From: Batrachochytrium dendrobatidis JAM81
Taxonomy: Eukaryota > Chytridiomycota > Chytridiomycetes > Rhizophydiales
Assembly (NCBI RefSeq): GCF_000203795.2
Contig: NW_006281101.1
Span: 1,203,279 to 1,267,278, forward strand
DNA length: 64,000 nucleotides
Reading direction: 5' to 3'
This document shows positions 33,227 through 44,248 of this stretch, piece after piece. The notes below the pieces were generated by a model that saw nothing but the letters and a program-made list of their open reading frames with translations, searched no databases and was not told where the DNA came from. Position 1 is the first letter of the stretch. Every line of letters starts with the position of its first letter. The translations under genes and the position numbers were made by a program.

Positions 33227-36200
33227 CTAAGCTGATCGATCAATAGTGGGCGGGCTCGAATCAAAAGCCGCATCGTGGGTGCTTGTTGATGGGGGATTCA
33301 TCTGCTGATTCGAGTGCTGTGATGAATGAACGGGGTGCGGCAGATAGGAAGGAGGATAAGAAGGATATCTCAATGGAGTGGCTGAACCTCTGCTTGGATC
33401 ATCATTAGGGCCAGCATTCCCAGGAAATTGGTATAGTGGCGAGGCTCGATATTGGGAGTGGTTGGCATGGTTTACCAGAGACCCCCGACGATCTTGAGAA
33501 TATTCGGGCTGAGCTGGATGTGGAGGGTACTGTATCGACATCAGTGGAGGCCCCGGAGAATAGTCGTTAGAACGAGGGGCAGCCAAGTGTGAAGATGGCA
33601 CTGTGTAAGAATAATGTCCGTATCCCGCATACGGATGTTGCTGTGAATGCTGAGATGCATGAACGGGAGGTTGCTGCCGAGGAAGCACTGGCGGTGGTCC
33701 GCGATACATATGATGCTCAGACAATGGATAAGATAAAGGTTGGGGCGGATAGGGATACGAACCAGAGTATTGGTAAGCGTAGGGATGTGAGGCGTTGTTG
33801 GCTGAAGCGCGATCATCTATGTAAGGAGGGGGTGATCCAGAAGAAATGGATGGAGCAAGATGATTCACTGGAGTAGAGGATCTGCCTGTGTGCGATTGTG
33901 GCCCAGGCCGTGAAAGCGGGACCATTTCAAAGCTGCGCAACTCCGATGCAGGAGCAGGCGGTTGAGCTATTGATGCCGATGATGGGACTGTCAAATGCGA
34001 CTGCGTCGTTGAAACACCGCGAGGATAGTCTGGCCAGGAGTTGGAGTTGTTTCTATCTTGAGGATCATTCAACCCGCCAGGGGTACCACCACCCGGGTAT
34101 GGATATGTGGATCGATAGTGTGGACTGTCTTTCAGTGGAAATGCATTAGCCCCCGATGTAGGTGATGAGCCAGATGCAGGTCCAGAATTATGATACTGCG
34201 ATAGGGGCGCATATCCAGTATTCCCGCGCATCACATACGATGAGCCATCTCCCTGATTTGGCGGGGGATAGGGATACATCGGATGCGGAGGATACAATCC
34301 CCCATATGCAGCAGAGTGTGGATGAGATGAGTAGGGCGATAAAGAAGCACCTCCCTGATTCATAGATCCTGAAGCTTGGTGAGAATAGCTATTATGTGAA
34401 GAGTGTTGTGGTCGATCGTATCCATAGTAGCTACGAGGATCGGTCACAGGATAAGAATGTTGTCCGTGAGCCTGGTTGTGACTGGCAGGGTAGGGAGAAT
34501 GACCCATATGGCGTGGCGAATATTCATGCTTGGGGTAACGCAATTCTGGTCTCTGAGAGTGCGGCTGCCTGGGATAGCTGCTGGAGGTATCGCTGCCATC
34601 ATAGTTTTGAATCTCGGGCAAATTCTGTGAAGCATGCCCTAACTGGTTAGAAGAATGCTTGCGGCCCAATGCAGCCCCATCGCTAGATGCATCTTCATCC
34701 GAGTCCTCATCACTGTTGGCCTGGCGATGTCGTTTCTTTTCCCGGTTGTCTACGTTATCATGTCGAGAATTATCGTCAGTGCTACCACCATTGCTGTTGT
34801 TGCCTCGACGTTTGCTGGATAGTTGCCTATGCAGTGATGTTAATTTAAAAAGCAATGGATAAACAATTACACGTTAGAAACATCTAGCATGAAACCAGTC
34901 TATTCGGCTTTGATGAAAATACGTGTACCGTTTTGCTCGAACTTCAGTGCGTACTCGAAGCTTTAGTCCCTGCTTGGAAAACACTCGGGATAATGGAGTG
35001 GACACTTGCATACCAGTAAACCGCTTGGCAGCATGAACACTAAAAGGCTTGGAGATAATCGAGGTGCAGTAATACACATCCTTTCCAATAATTTCGTATA
35101 GAGTAAACTTGAGGCGATACTCCCCTTCAGAGCGGACAGAGAGATCAGGAAAAACAAAAAAAGCACCCTCTTTTTCGTCAGTGTCTCGAAGACGATAGAG
35201 AGAAGATACAATTGACCCAGTGGTTGTGCGAGTGTATCGATCGCGAAGAAGATGTCGCTCATCATCTGTTGTGGCAGACATCAGTGACGCATACACAAAG
35301 TAGTACGGATTGTATAATAATGCATTTTCATCATCGTCACATGAGTGAATGGTCATTTGCTAAAATGTCAAGCAGTTTAAAAGCAATGCAAATGAGCAAA
35401 GATGCCGAGTTCAACAATGACGCCATTGGCCAGCAAGGTATCAGTTTCATTAGTTGATGCAACACTCAATGGTACTTACAATGATAGGAGGCGGATCAAC
35501 GGGTCGGCGATCCACTATATTCCAAGTAAAACACTAGGTTAGTTTCTAAACTACTTGATACATCAGTTTGAGCAGGTTGAGAGCAAAATCTAGTCAGGAA
35601 AAATGCCAGCATGGCCCCCATAATGGTAAATAAAAGCACACCTTTTTCTCCAAGACCGCAAACACGAGAATGCTCGGGCTGCTGGCGAAGAACGAGATCA
35701 TACCTCCTAAAAAATAAGAGCATATAAGAACAAAGTATTAGTGTTAAAGTGATGCAGTTGGAATTTCAAAGAAAATGGTTATGGTTAAAGTGCCATCACA
35801 TCAATGCACAAGTGCAGAATACATATTGACCCAGTCTAAAATGAGCCATTACTGAGCAAGGTGATTGTGTCGAGTGATACAAACACGTTTCTGATACACC
35901 TAAATTGAACAGAAATATCGGCCGAATTGGCAGATGCCGAAGTCTGTTCAAGGTACCGAGTATTAGAACATCTCTTGGTAGATGATTAAACTCAGGGCAT
36001 ACTATCAATAGTACGCAGTGTTTTGGGGGTTCATTTGACGCAAGGCGTCTGCTGTTGGATAAACGTACTAGACGAGCATAGAATAGTATCATTTTTCCAG
36101 GTGCTTAAACAAATAGACTTGTAATAAACTATAACTGCTCAATATACAAGTGACTATTTGGTGATACTGATGTGAGCAAACCATATTCAGACATTATATG

Positions 36201-38443
36201 GTAAATAGTGTAATATTGCATTGAAGCGAAAATTACGAACAGTGATGGGCGGTAGTTCATGGATGCAGTCGATTTTCCTCTCGACTATCCCAAAGTAAAC
36301 TGAATGTAAATGTACGTCAAGCAGTTTGGATAAGAAAGCTGGGATAGCTTGGATCAAAAAATCCACTGAAAAGGGAATGGAAAGGGAAAAGCGCAAGCAT
36401 AGGTTTGAGCTTAGCCCGAAACAGTCCGGCTCTTGCAGCACCAGATTGCTAGCAGCCACTGAACTTCAAAAGCAATAACGGATCGAATTAGATCACTAAA
36501 CGTGAGGAAATTATGGCATGTGGTGCGTCAACAATGCTGGAAATAGTAACAGTGTGCTAGGGAGGCAAAGAACTGGCAAAATAGTCCAAAGCAAAGCTCT
36601 CGTCAATGCTACACAATTATTAGAAGCATTGCTATTGTGAACCTAATGTAAACCTGTTCGGCGTGCATCGATCAGTCTACACAAGGTAACTGATGTAATC
36701 CCATATCAACCGACCAATCCAGCCGTATCAAATAAATAAGGTGTCGTTCAATAATGAATACAACCGTTTTGGGATTAGAAACATTACAAGCAATGTTCAA
36801 ATGCACGCACCAGGAATAATGGGCTAGTACCGTCAAGCACAATACACGTCTTGGAACACCAGTATGAGCAAACAAGCATTCCTATGCCGGAATATCCCAA
36901 GCACACCATTATTTAGCCTCTAATCTCCAGCCTCCTGATTCACACCCGATTCAAAGCAACAGGTCTTTTGACCCAATCAACAAGTAGGCCCAGCAAACAA
37001 CTCAACGCGCTCCCTGCCACAAACTCAAAATCCACGTGATAAATAGATCAAGTCCGATTGGCTAGTGCTTCAGTCATGCATGAGTTTCCAATGGAAATCT
37101 CAAAGTGGCATACAAAAAGCGGATTTCTCGATAATACCAAAACAATGTATTGGCGTAACTTTGAAAACTCACTCATAGACCCTTTGAAAATGGTAGAGAA
37201 CATGAATTGGAGCTCGAGTCGTAGCGGTCCTTTTTGCTCCATATCATAGTGAGTTGGATACAAAGTATAGCCCATTTACATTTGAAAAACGGCCCAAAAA
37301 TTCAATTGCATTGTTTTAGCTCCAGTGCAAGTTTTTCCTGCCCCATCAAGCATAGGATAAAATATCCAAGCATCACTGCAGTCAATGACCATAATGAATA
37401 TGGCACCGCAGTAACTCGACAAATACCCAAGATTAAATTAGAAAGTCAAGCATGATGCCAATAGTATCAGCACAAATCATACGATTTGTTTTATGAAGAT
37501 GTCTCCCCAATAAAAATTAATTGCGGCTGTAGATGTCTTTGGATAGCCCGGACTATTAGTGCTTGAAACGTTAGCCAATAGTAAGCTACTCTGGTGGGTG
37601 GATATCACCTGTCAAGGTGTATCACCAAATCACAAGAATATCGGGAAATCGAAATTTGCTGCTTCGGCAAATTTAACCCTCCATTCATTACAGCCACCGC
37701 TTTCTTTCCTCTTACTCGAGTGTGTTGCAGTCACTATTCCACATCTCACACAGGGGTAAAAGTAAAGTGCTGGCTCAGATGGGAGTCGAAGCAAATAAAT
37801 TGCCACTAGTTGGAGTTTCAAAAGGACCCATTAAACTCTAGTACACAAGGCTGGCGGAAAAGCAATTGTGTAATTAGGTGCTTCAAGAATTTGCACTAGA
37901 AAGGGCCGATGCTGCACAAATCAAAATAAGCAGTATTCCGTGCCTATGATCATGTAGATGCTCCAAATCTACAAAATTCGATATTTACACAAATAACTGT
38001 GCATCGAGACATCATATACAACCAAACTGGTTTTTGACCAGAGTAGACAAAATAGACGGTGTAGGTCTTGCAAAACAACCCAGCAAGACCGCGTATAAAA
38101 GCATCCAAGAGACCAAAGTAGCCCATATTCGGCAGCATAACCAGACAAGCCGACTTATTTCAGAATGGTCTCAAATAATCGATAAAAAGCCAAGAGGCAC
38201 AGATAGAATCTATATAACCATTATTTGAGCAATTATAGAGCCGAAAGCAGTAACAAACCTGTTTGTACGGATTGGAGGAGTCTGTGAGAGAGTGATAAAT
38301 TGATATGGCAAGGTAGAATCTAAACGAGTACATGCGAGTTTAGATGGGGACAGGACAGAGTCCGCACCAGGCTCTGGCTCAGTCGGTGCTTGTTGCTGTG
38401 GTTGTCTTGGTTGTAATGTTGGGGAATGTGACTTGGCATCCAT
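33227..38443 (-). CDS. Velvet-domain regulator with long Pro/Ser/Tyr-rich C-terminus
   Basis: Velvet proteins (VeA, VelB, VosA, VelC) are fungal regulators with an NF-kappaB-like DNA-binding fold controlling development and secondary metabolism. Minus-strand exons: 38259-38443, 35642-35706, 35480-35514, 34929-35359, 33227-34826; phases agree, 771 residues. Velvet hallmarks: YDLVLRQQPEHSRVCGLGEK, DRRPVDPPPII, PYYFVYASL, FVFPDLSVRSEGEYRLKFTL, FSVHAAKRFTGMQVSTPLSRVFSKQGLKLRVR, the last typical of VelB/VosA rather than VeA. The 530-residue C-terminal exon starts with a basic KRR segment and acidic Ser/Asp stretch, then is low complexity (Pro, Ser, Tyr, His). Exon 1 (Gln/Pro-rich) is phase-compatible but lies 2.55 kb upstream, so it is less certain than the rest; a closer alternative first exon could exist. 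Confidence 0.85.
35707..38258 (-). other. Putative 2.55-kb first intron of the velvet gene
   Basis: Bounded by a GTTTGT donor at 38258 and a TTTTTTAG acceptor before 35706, with matching phase 2. It is about 25 times longer than typical introns here. Six-frame reading shows only short ORFs with no recognised domain, and I found no copy of the dispersed repeat inside. If exon 1 is wrong, this is instead ordinary upstream intergenic DNA, perhaps with a long 5' UTR. Confidence 0.45.
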
Positions 38444-40222
38444 TAGTCGAGACTTGTCCTAGTATTAAAGTAGTGTGATTCCTGGCGTAATAGTAAAATA
38501 GTCAAGACAACTGTGGTAATAATAGAGTTGAATTATTGGATAGTCAATAATGAATCCCAACTTGGTCGACTAATAGACCTCGGTCCTTGGTAAAAAATGG
38601 CAGTTGGTGGATTGGAAGGAGTTAGCCAAATTAGCGGACTTGATATAATCGCTCCTGCGTTTTTATTGTGGTTATTATAAGGAAAATTTGATGAGCATCG
38701 TTTTATTCAGCTTTCTTCATGACTCTGTTTGTTTTTCTTGGCTTCTTTGGCCCCTTTGATACCCAACAATCCAGTTTAGTTGTTTTTCATCCTGTGTTTA
38801 TTTCGATTGACGATTTTTTCTCCACCCAAATTAAATATTATGGATTGGAATTGTGACTACGATCATGATCGTTATTACCCAACTTTAAAAATCCCAATAC
38901 ATTCAACTTTAGTCGACCATCAACAACAATCAATTTTATCCAGATATTAATGATTATATAGTGCATGTTTCCATAGTCATTAATGACCATTTGCCGAATC
39001 CATGTGCCCGTTTCAGCAATGCAGCTTCAAACTTTTGCATTCTAATTTGGTGATCAAGTGCCTCAGCCTGTTCACAGCCAATTCATATCCAAAATACAAG
39101 CACTTTGGTGATACTTTACCTTTAACATGCAAAGCGTCGTTGGGGGTATCTTTAACGAGCAAAGCCACGTGGTTGGAAATCGCTCAATTTAAAATGCTAG
39201 AAACCCCAACAGTATATTGTAGACTTGGTTATAGCTGTTGATTGATTCCGATATAAGAGTGATGCATTGTTGGTCGAGTCTGATCCAGAATGATCTGTTT
39301 GAATAGTAATCCTTTGCATAGTAGTTTTCAACCACTATGCTTTTCGGTACATAAATTGCCTCGCCCAAAAAGGGATCCCGGATGCTCCACCTATGCTTTA
39401 GTCATACCGCGATTTGGATAGACCGTTTGCAGTGCAATTATGATACATCGAGTCACAATTCACAAGGATGGCTCAATGACTAAAACAAACTGAAACACCA
39501 ATACTGTCTAAACTCATGTTTAACATACCAATAATTTGGCACTGCCCAGCATACTTGAAGGAAAATGGTACTGAAAAATCGGTATCAATTATTTAATGGA
39601 AATATTGACATATGCCATGAGTCAGACCAAATAATGAGTTTTAAACACCAAGACTCCTACCAACAATAACCCAGCCACACCGTTTTATTTGATATCGAGT
39701 TTAGTTAGGAACAGTCTTGACAATGCAACTCTGGATGAATTGAACAGTATCAACATCTGTAACTTGGTCCTACATTTGGTGCTTTTTCTAAAAAACAAAA
39801 GGTTTTCCCAATCGAAATAAAACTTGGAAAGCTTGGACTGAAATGTGGCTTCTGCAAACAACTAACAAGTCAAAGGAAAATATGCACCAGATAGCAAGGA
39901 GATGGGGAACATACTGCTCATATGTCAAGGATTCACGTGCTTATTAGCCACCTAACCAGCCCATGCTCTAATTCAAAGTAGATCGGTTACATAGATATTA
40001 TAATGCTTGCAATAGCCAAGCCCGAGTTTAATACAACTCTCGAGATACTAAAACATATGAAATGGCTCTTGAATTGTCTGCCAGAATCGACATAGGTCGG
40101 TTGACTGGTGCACGTGATTGTATGTATGCAACAAGATTTGTTTTTTTTATTGTTTTTGGATATCCTTGCATTTCATTGAAACTGCTGGTTAATATATAGC
40201 AACCTCAATCAAAAATCATAGA
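38444..40222. other. Intergenic region between velvet and Mak5 genes
   Basis: About 1.8 kb between the start codons of the divergent velvet and helicase genes, hence a shared upstream region. It is AT-rich with short ORFs only (longest 39002-39241, unrecognised). A weak 32-bp-spaced direct repeat, CTTTAACATGCAAAGC and CTTTAACGAGCAAAGC, lies at about 39119-39167. No RNA gene seen. Confidence 0.45.
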
Positions 40223-43143
40223 ATGGCAGGAAAGACTATCAAACTGTCAAAGTACAGATGGAAAAAAACTGCTCTTCCTGAATCAGTTGCATCGGCTGGT
40301 GATGCTTGTTTCTTTTCCCTCGAAGAAATCGAGCCAGTGGATGATGACCCCAATGCAGAAGTTGGAGCTACAATCAACGGCTCTGTCGAAGATATATTTC
40401 CATCTGGAATTGATCTTGACTCGTTTATTCATATTGATGAATTCGATGAATCCAAATCGATTGCTCCAAAGTCCAACAATCAAAAGGAATCCACTCACTC
40501 GACAAAAAAACTAAAGCGCATTAGTGCCAAAGATACACTAGGCCATCCGTTTGTAGTCGAAAAAACCACGGCTCCAAACTTGAACGATCATGACACTTTT
40601 CATATCACAGATGCACCTGTTAGCGACGAGCCCATTGTGGATCATTACAAAGTGCCATCTGATTCCAAATGGCTCGAGTTTGGTCTGAATTTACAGCTGG
40701 TTCAAACACTCCACAAGCTCGGTTTCTCTTGTCCAACTGATATTCAGGCAAAATCGTTGGAAAACACACTGGTTCGCCATAAAGATATTATTGGTGCTGC
40801 AGAAACTGTATGTCGCCAGTATTGCATTGAAGGCATTAGATCCACAGTCTAATATTTTGTATAACTATCTGTTAATTCTCATTTTAATGTTGTGCAGGGA
40901 TCTGGAAAAACACTTGCGTTTGGACTACCAATCTTGCACCACTTGGCAATCCAACTTCAAAAAAACCCAAATACTGCCTGCATTGGCCTGATTATTACTC
41001 CTACACGAGAGCTGGCTATTCAGGTTTCTGATCATCTTAAACGAGCTGGTGCTGCTATTACCCACAAGGTAGGTTTTAACAATCTGCTTATATCTACAAG
41101 TTGTACTAAACAATGCTTTGAACTCGCATTCATGCTGTATAGATTACTCCAATAGTTGGAGGAATGTCCTTGCAAAAACAACGTCGTCTTATCGCTACTA
41201 AACCTCATATCATTGTGGGAACACCCGGAAGATTGTGGGAGCTCATTCAAGAAGATCCCGAGCTACTTGACATGCTCAAGCATACCACCTACCTTGTCAT
41301 TGATGAAGCCGATCGTATGCTTGAAGCGGGGCACTTTAAAGATTTGGACAGCATTTTGGGCTGTATTTCTGTTTGCAATACCGACAATGCTTCTCAAATC
41401 AAACGAAGAACCATGGTCTTTTCTGCCACCATGTTAGAAGACGATGCAATCAAGCAAAAGGCAACTTTGAACTTTAAAAAACATAACAAAATCAAGAGTA
41501 GTTTATTTAGTGAGTTGATGTGTTTTTTTGAAATAAATGCATTGGACTATTTGTCAATGCCAAACCTTATTAACAGCAATGCATGATTTTCTGTTACAAT
41601 GCCATTTTAGACAAGTTGCTTCAAAAAATCGATTTTCATGACAAGAGTCCTGTGTATATCAATCTATCAACTGAGGGAGTTACAGCAAAAGGACTTTTGG
41701 AATCAAAAATTAATTGTCTCAAGACTGAAAAGGTGGGTTTTACTGATGGTTGAAACTATTGTGTACATGCTTCAATTTTTTTCAAGACTAGCTTTGTAAT
41801 GTTACTCACGTGAATGCTTGTAGGATACTATGCTATACTATGTGCTATGTAGATATACTGCAAAAACGATCGTCTTTGTCAACAGCATTGATGCCATTCG
41901 GCGGTTGGTGCCAATCCTGTCGTATCTTGGTGTTCAAGTATTTGGTTTGCATGCCGAGATGCAACAACGCCAGAGACTCAAAAATTTAGATAGGTTAGTG
42001 TCGTTTGCTATTCTGGGATAGCATGCGTACTATGATGACTAATCAAAATACCTTGTTTGATGCTATTTAAATCAAAATCAATATTGATCTTTAGATTTGT
42101 CGAGACTCCAAATGGAGTTTTGATTGCCAGTGATGTTGCTTCGCGTGGTCTTGATATTCCCAAAGTGGATCACGTAATCCACTACCAACTCCCTCGAGCT
42201 GCGGATATATATGTGCATAGATCTGGACGAACTGCTCGTGCTAATGCTGAGGGTGTTAGTGTGGCCCTGGTTTGTCCTGAAGAGCTAGTTACGTACAAAA
42301 AAATATGTCATGCTCTTTCTAAAGGTAGGTTGGTTTAAAAATCTGTATTTTAGTGGGGTCTGCATGGTTTGGCACGATTGTTGACGCATTCAATGCTTTT
42401 ATTCTATGGTTTCAATATTTGGCTGATATTGCGCTTTTCAATGATATCAGAGAATGGTTTGCCTGATTTTCCAGTAGACATGTCAACATTTTCCAAGATT
42501 AAACAGCGACTTGAAATTGCCAAGCAAATCGATGCTTTTCAGCACAAGGAAAAAAAAGTGCGCAATGAACAAGAATGGTTTCGTAAAGCTGCTGAAGAGG
42601 CTGACATTCTTATTTCAGATGATGAGGACCAAGCGCAAGGCAACAAGCGACACCGATCAAATGGAGTGGATGATTTAGATAATGACACACATGTGGAACG
42701 TGGTGCTGTTTTAAATGCCAAAGAGCGACAAAAACTAAAGAATCTGAAGAGTCAGCTCAAGGAGCTACTAGAACAGCCTATTATGCCTCGGGGTATATCT
42801 TCGCTGTATTTGACAAGTAATTCTATGCAAGATCTGCCTTTGCGTCTCATGTCTTCTGGAAAAGGTGATTTTGAGCTATGCCATGACTCGACCCAACGTA
42901 TCTAGTGGTTCTATTCTAACAAATTTCTACTTTTATACACTAGGATCTATTATGCCTGCTTTCAATACGAATAAAGCCACTGACGATTTGCGTGGTAAAG
43001 TAAAAGCACACGCTGAGATGAACGCTCGAACAGCAAAGCAGATGGAATCTGAAGACTTGGTAAAAAACACGTCTGGTACAGACAAGTTGACAAACAAGAG
43101 TCGTCTTAACCGACAGAATAAGCGAAAGCGCAAGAATAATTAA
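40223..43143 (+). CDS. MAK5: DEAD-box RNA helicase Mak5/DDX24
   Basis: Nucleolar ATP-dependent RNA helicase needed for 60S ribosomal subunit biogenesis. Eight exons: 40223-40807, 40898-41068, 41143-41509, 41611-41732, 41824-41993, 42095-42324, 42451-42864, 42944-43143; 752 residues (yeast Mak5 is 773). An acidic N-terminus of about 160 residues precedes the core. Motifs: Q motif GFSCPTDIQ, Walker A AAETGSGKT (split by the first intron), [23 protein letters not shown] box [13 protein letters not shown] in [33 protein letters not shown] and [15 protein letters not shown] and the long lysine-rich tail ending in NKRKRKNN are Mak5/DDX24-like. It is convergent with the ALKBH6 gene, 150 bp between stops. 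Confidence 0.94.
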
Positions 43144-43293
43144 AATTAGGGATTTGCCAGTTTCAATTTTTTAATTTAAAACGATTCAGAATATAAGTGC
43201 TTGATTGGACTGAAGCTATATGCAGCTTTCATATAAACGTGGCTATATTGTATATTTATTTTTACAAAACATTGGATCTTTTGGGTTATGCTT

Positions 43294-44184
43294 TTACAAT
43301 GCATGTCTAAAGGTCAAGCTAACACGAGTGCATACACGATGTATTACAATACCATGGTCAAGATCTGTGTCAATAGGACTTTTGGTTACAGGATCCAAGT
43401 TGGTCGAGGTTTTTACAGTTACTGACAACTGAGGGTATTTGGCATTGTGATTTTGGGATAGAATTCTGGATCGAACCGTGTCAGCATTGATGATACTATG
43501 AACAGTGGTATTTTTAGGCTCATCAGTTAAGCCCACACCACCAATAGAAAACTCGAATGATTCGTCAATTCCATGCATGTAGTGATCATATGCTTCGTCC
43601 TGAAGCACCAACAGCGACAATGGCTCAACAATCACAGAAAATGCAGGTTTGATGTCCGATTGATATGATGCACTCGATTCGATCTTGTCTCGATCTGTTG
43701 CATACTCATCACGAGTATTAGAGTGATAGGGGTAAAAGTCGAGCATCGCAGCCTCACCAAGTGAAACCGTTGCAACCATTGATGTATATTTAGGACCATC
43801 CAAATGTGGCATGATGCCTTGTCCAGGTCTGTATTCGTTAACAAGGCAGTTGTTGGGTGGTTGAGATGATGAAAATATGCCGAGTGACTGGATACGATCC
43901 AGTACTGGATGCATCCATGATGGAAGTGGTTGGTGTTTTGATGCTGACCAAGATTGATTCATCAATGGCGGAGCAGGCATGGTTCCCCATGTCTGCAGTC
44001 GTCTGTTGCGTAGAGTAGTCCATCGGTTCGACCGTTGGAAGATATGTGTGATTAAACTTGAAGCCTCTTCAGCAGTAATGAATTGTGGAATGTAGAAGAT
44101 GGAGCGACAGGGAGACTCTAGCAGATACTCATGGATGGCCGAGTGTGACTCGGAAGCAGGATGCATGGCGGAGTGGTGAGCCAT
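43294..44184 (-). CDS. ALKBH6: ALKBH6-type 2-oxoglutarate/Fe(II) dioxygenase
   Basis: Member of the AlkB superfamily; ALKBH6 enzymes are linked to nucleic-acid alkylation repair but the substrate is poorly settled. Single exon, 296 residues from the ATG at 44184 (MAHHSAMHP). Features: IFYIPQFITAEEA, LRNRRLQTWG, PSWMHPVLDRI, NCLVNEYRPGQGIMPHLDGP (Fe-binding HxD), VATVSLGEAAMLDFY, LLVLQDEAYDHYMHGI (second His) and C-terminal RVSLTFRH (2-oxoglutarate Arg). It is about 60 residues longer than the human protein (238), mainly through inserts around DKIESSASYQSD and before the C-terminal Arg motif. The reverse frame is open to 44388, but that would run through the neighbouring PAXBP1 start, so I reject the longer form. 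Confidence 0.92.
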   Translation of the reverse strand: MAHHSAMHPASESHSAIHEYLLESPCRSIFYIPQFITAEEASSLITHIFQRSNRWTTLRNRRLQTWGTMPAPPLMNQSWSASKHQPLPSWMHPVLDRIQSLGIFSSSQPPNNCLVNEYRPGQGIMPHLDGPKYTSMVATVSLGEAAMLDFYPYHSNTRDEYATDRDKIESSASYQSDIKPAFSVIVEPLSLLVLQDEAYDHYMHGIDESFEFSIGGVGLTDEPKNTTVHSIINADTVRSRILSQNHNAKYPQLSVTVKTSTNLDPVTKSPIDTDLDHGIVIHRVCTRVSLTFRHAL

Positions 44185-44248
44185 AATAAGTTGAAAATCA
44201 GTTTGAACAAAATTCAGAATTTGGTTCAACTTTGCCTTGAATTCAAAC
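44185..44248. promoter_or_regulatory. 64-bp divergent promoter between ALKBH6 and PAXBP1
   Basis: Only 64 bases separate the start codons of two genes on opposite strands, so they must share a bidirectional promoter or have transcripts starting inside each other. The sequence is AT-rich with no clear TATA element. Confidence 0.5.

Noticed and set aside
33589..34862. Plus-strand ORFs opposite the velvet C-terminal exon
   Set aside because: They are shadows of a long, low-complexity but open minus-strand exon whose phase joins the velvet domain; none shows a domain.
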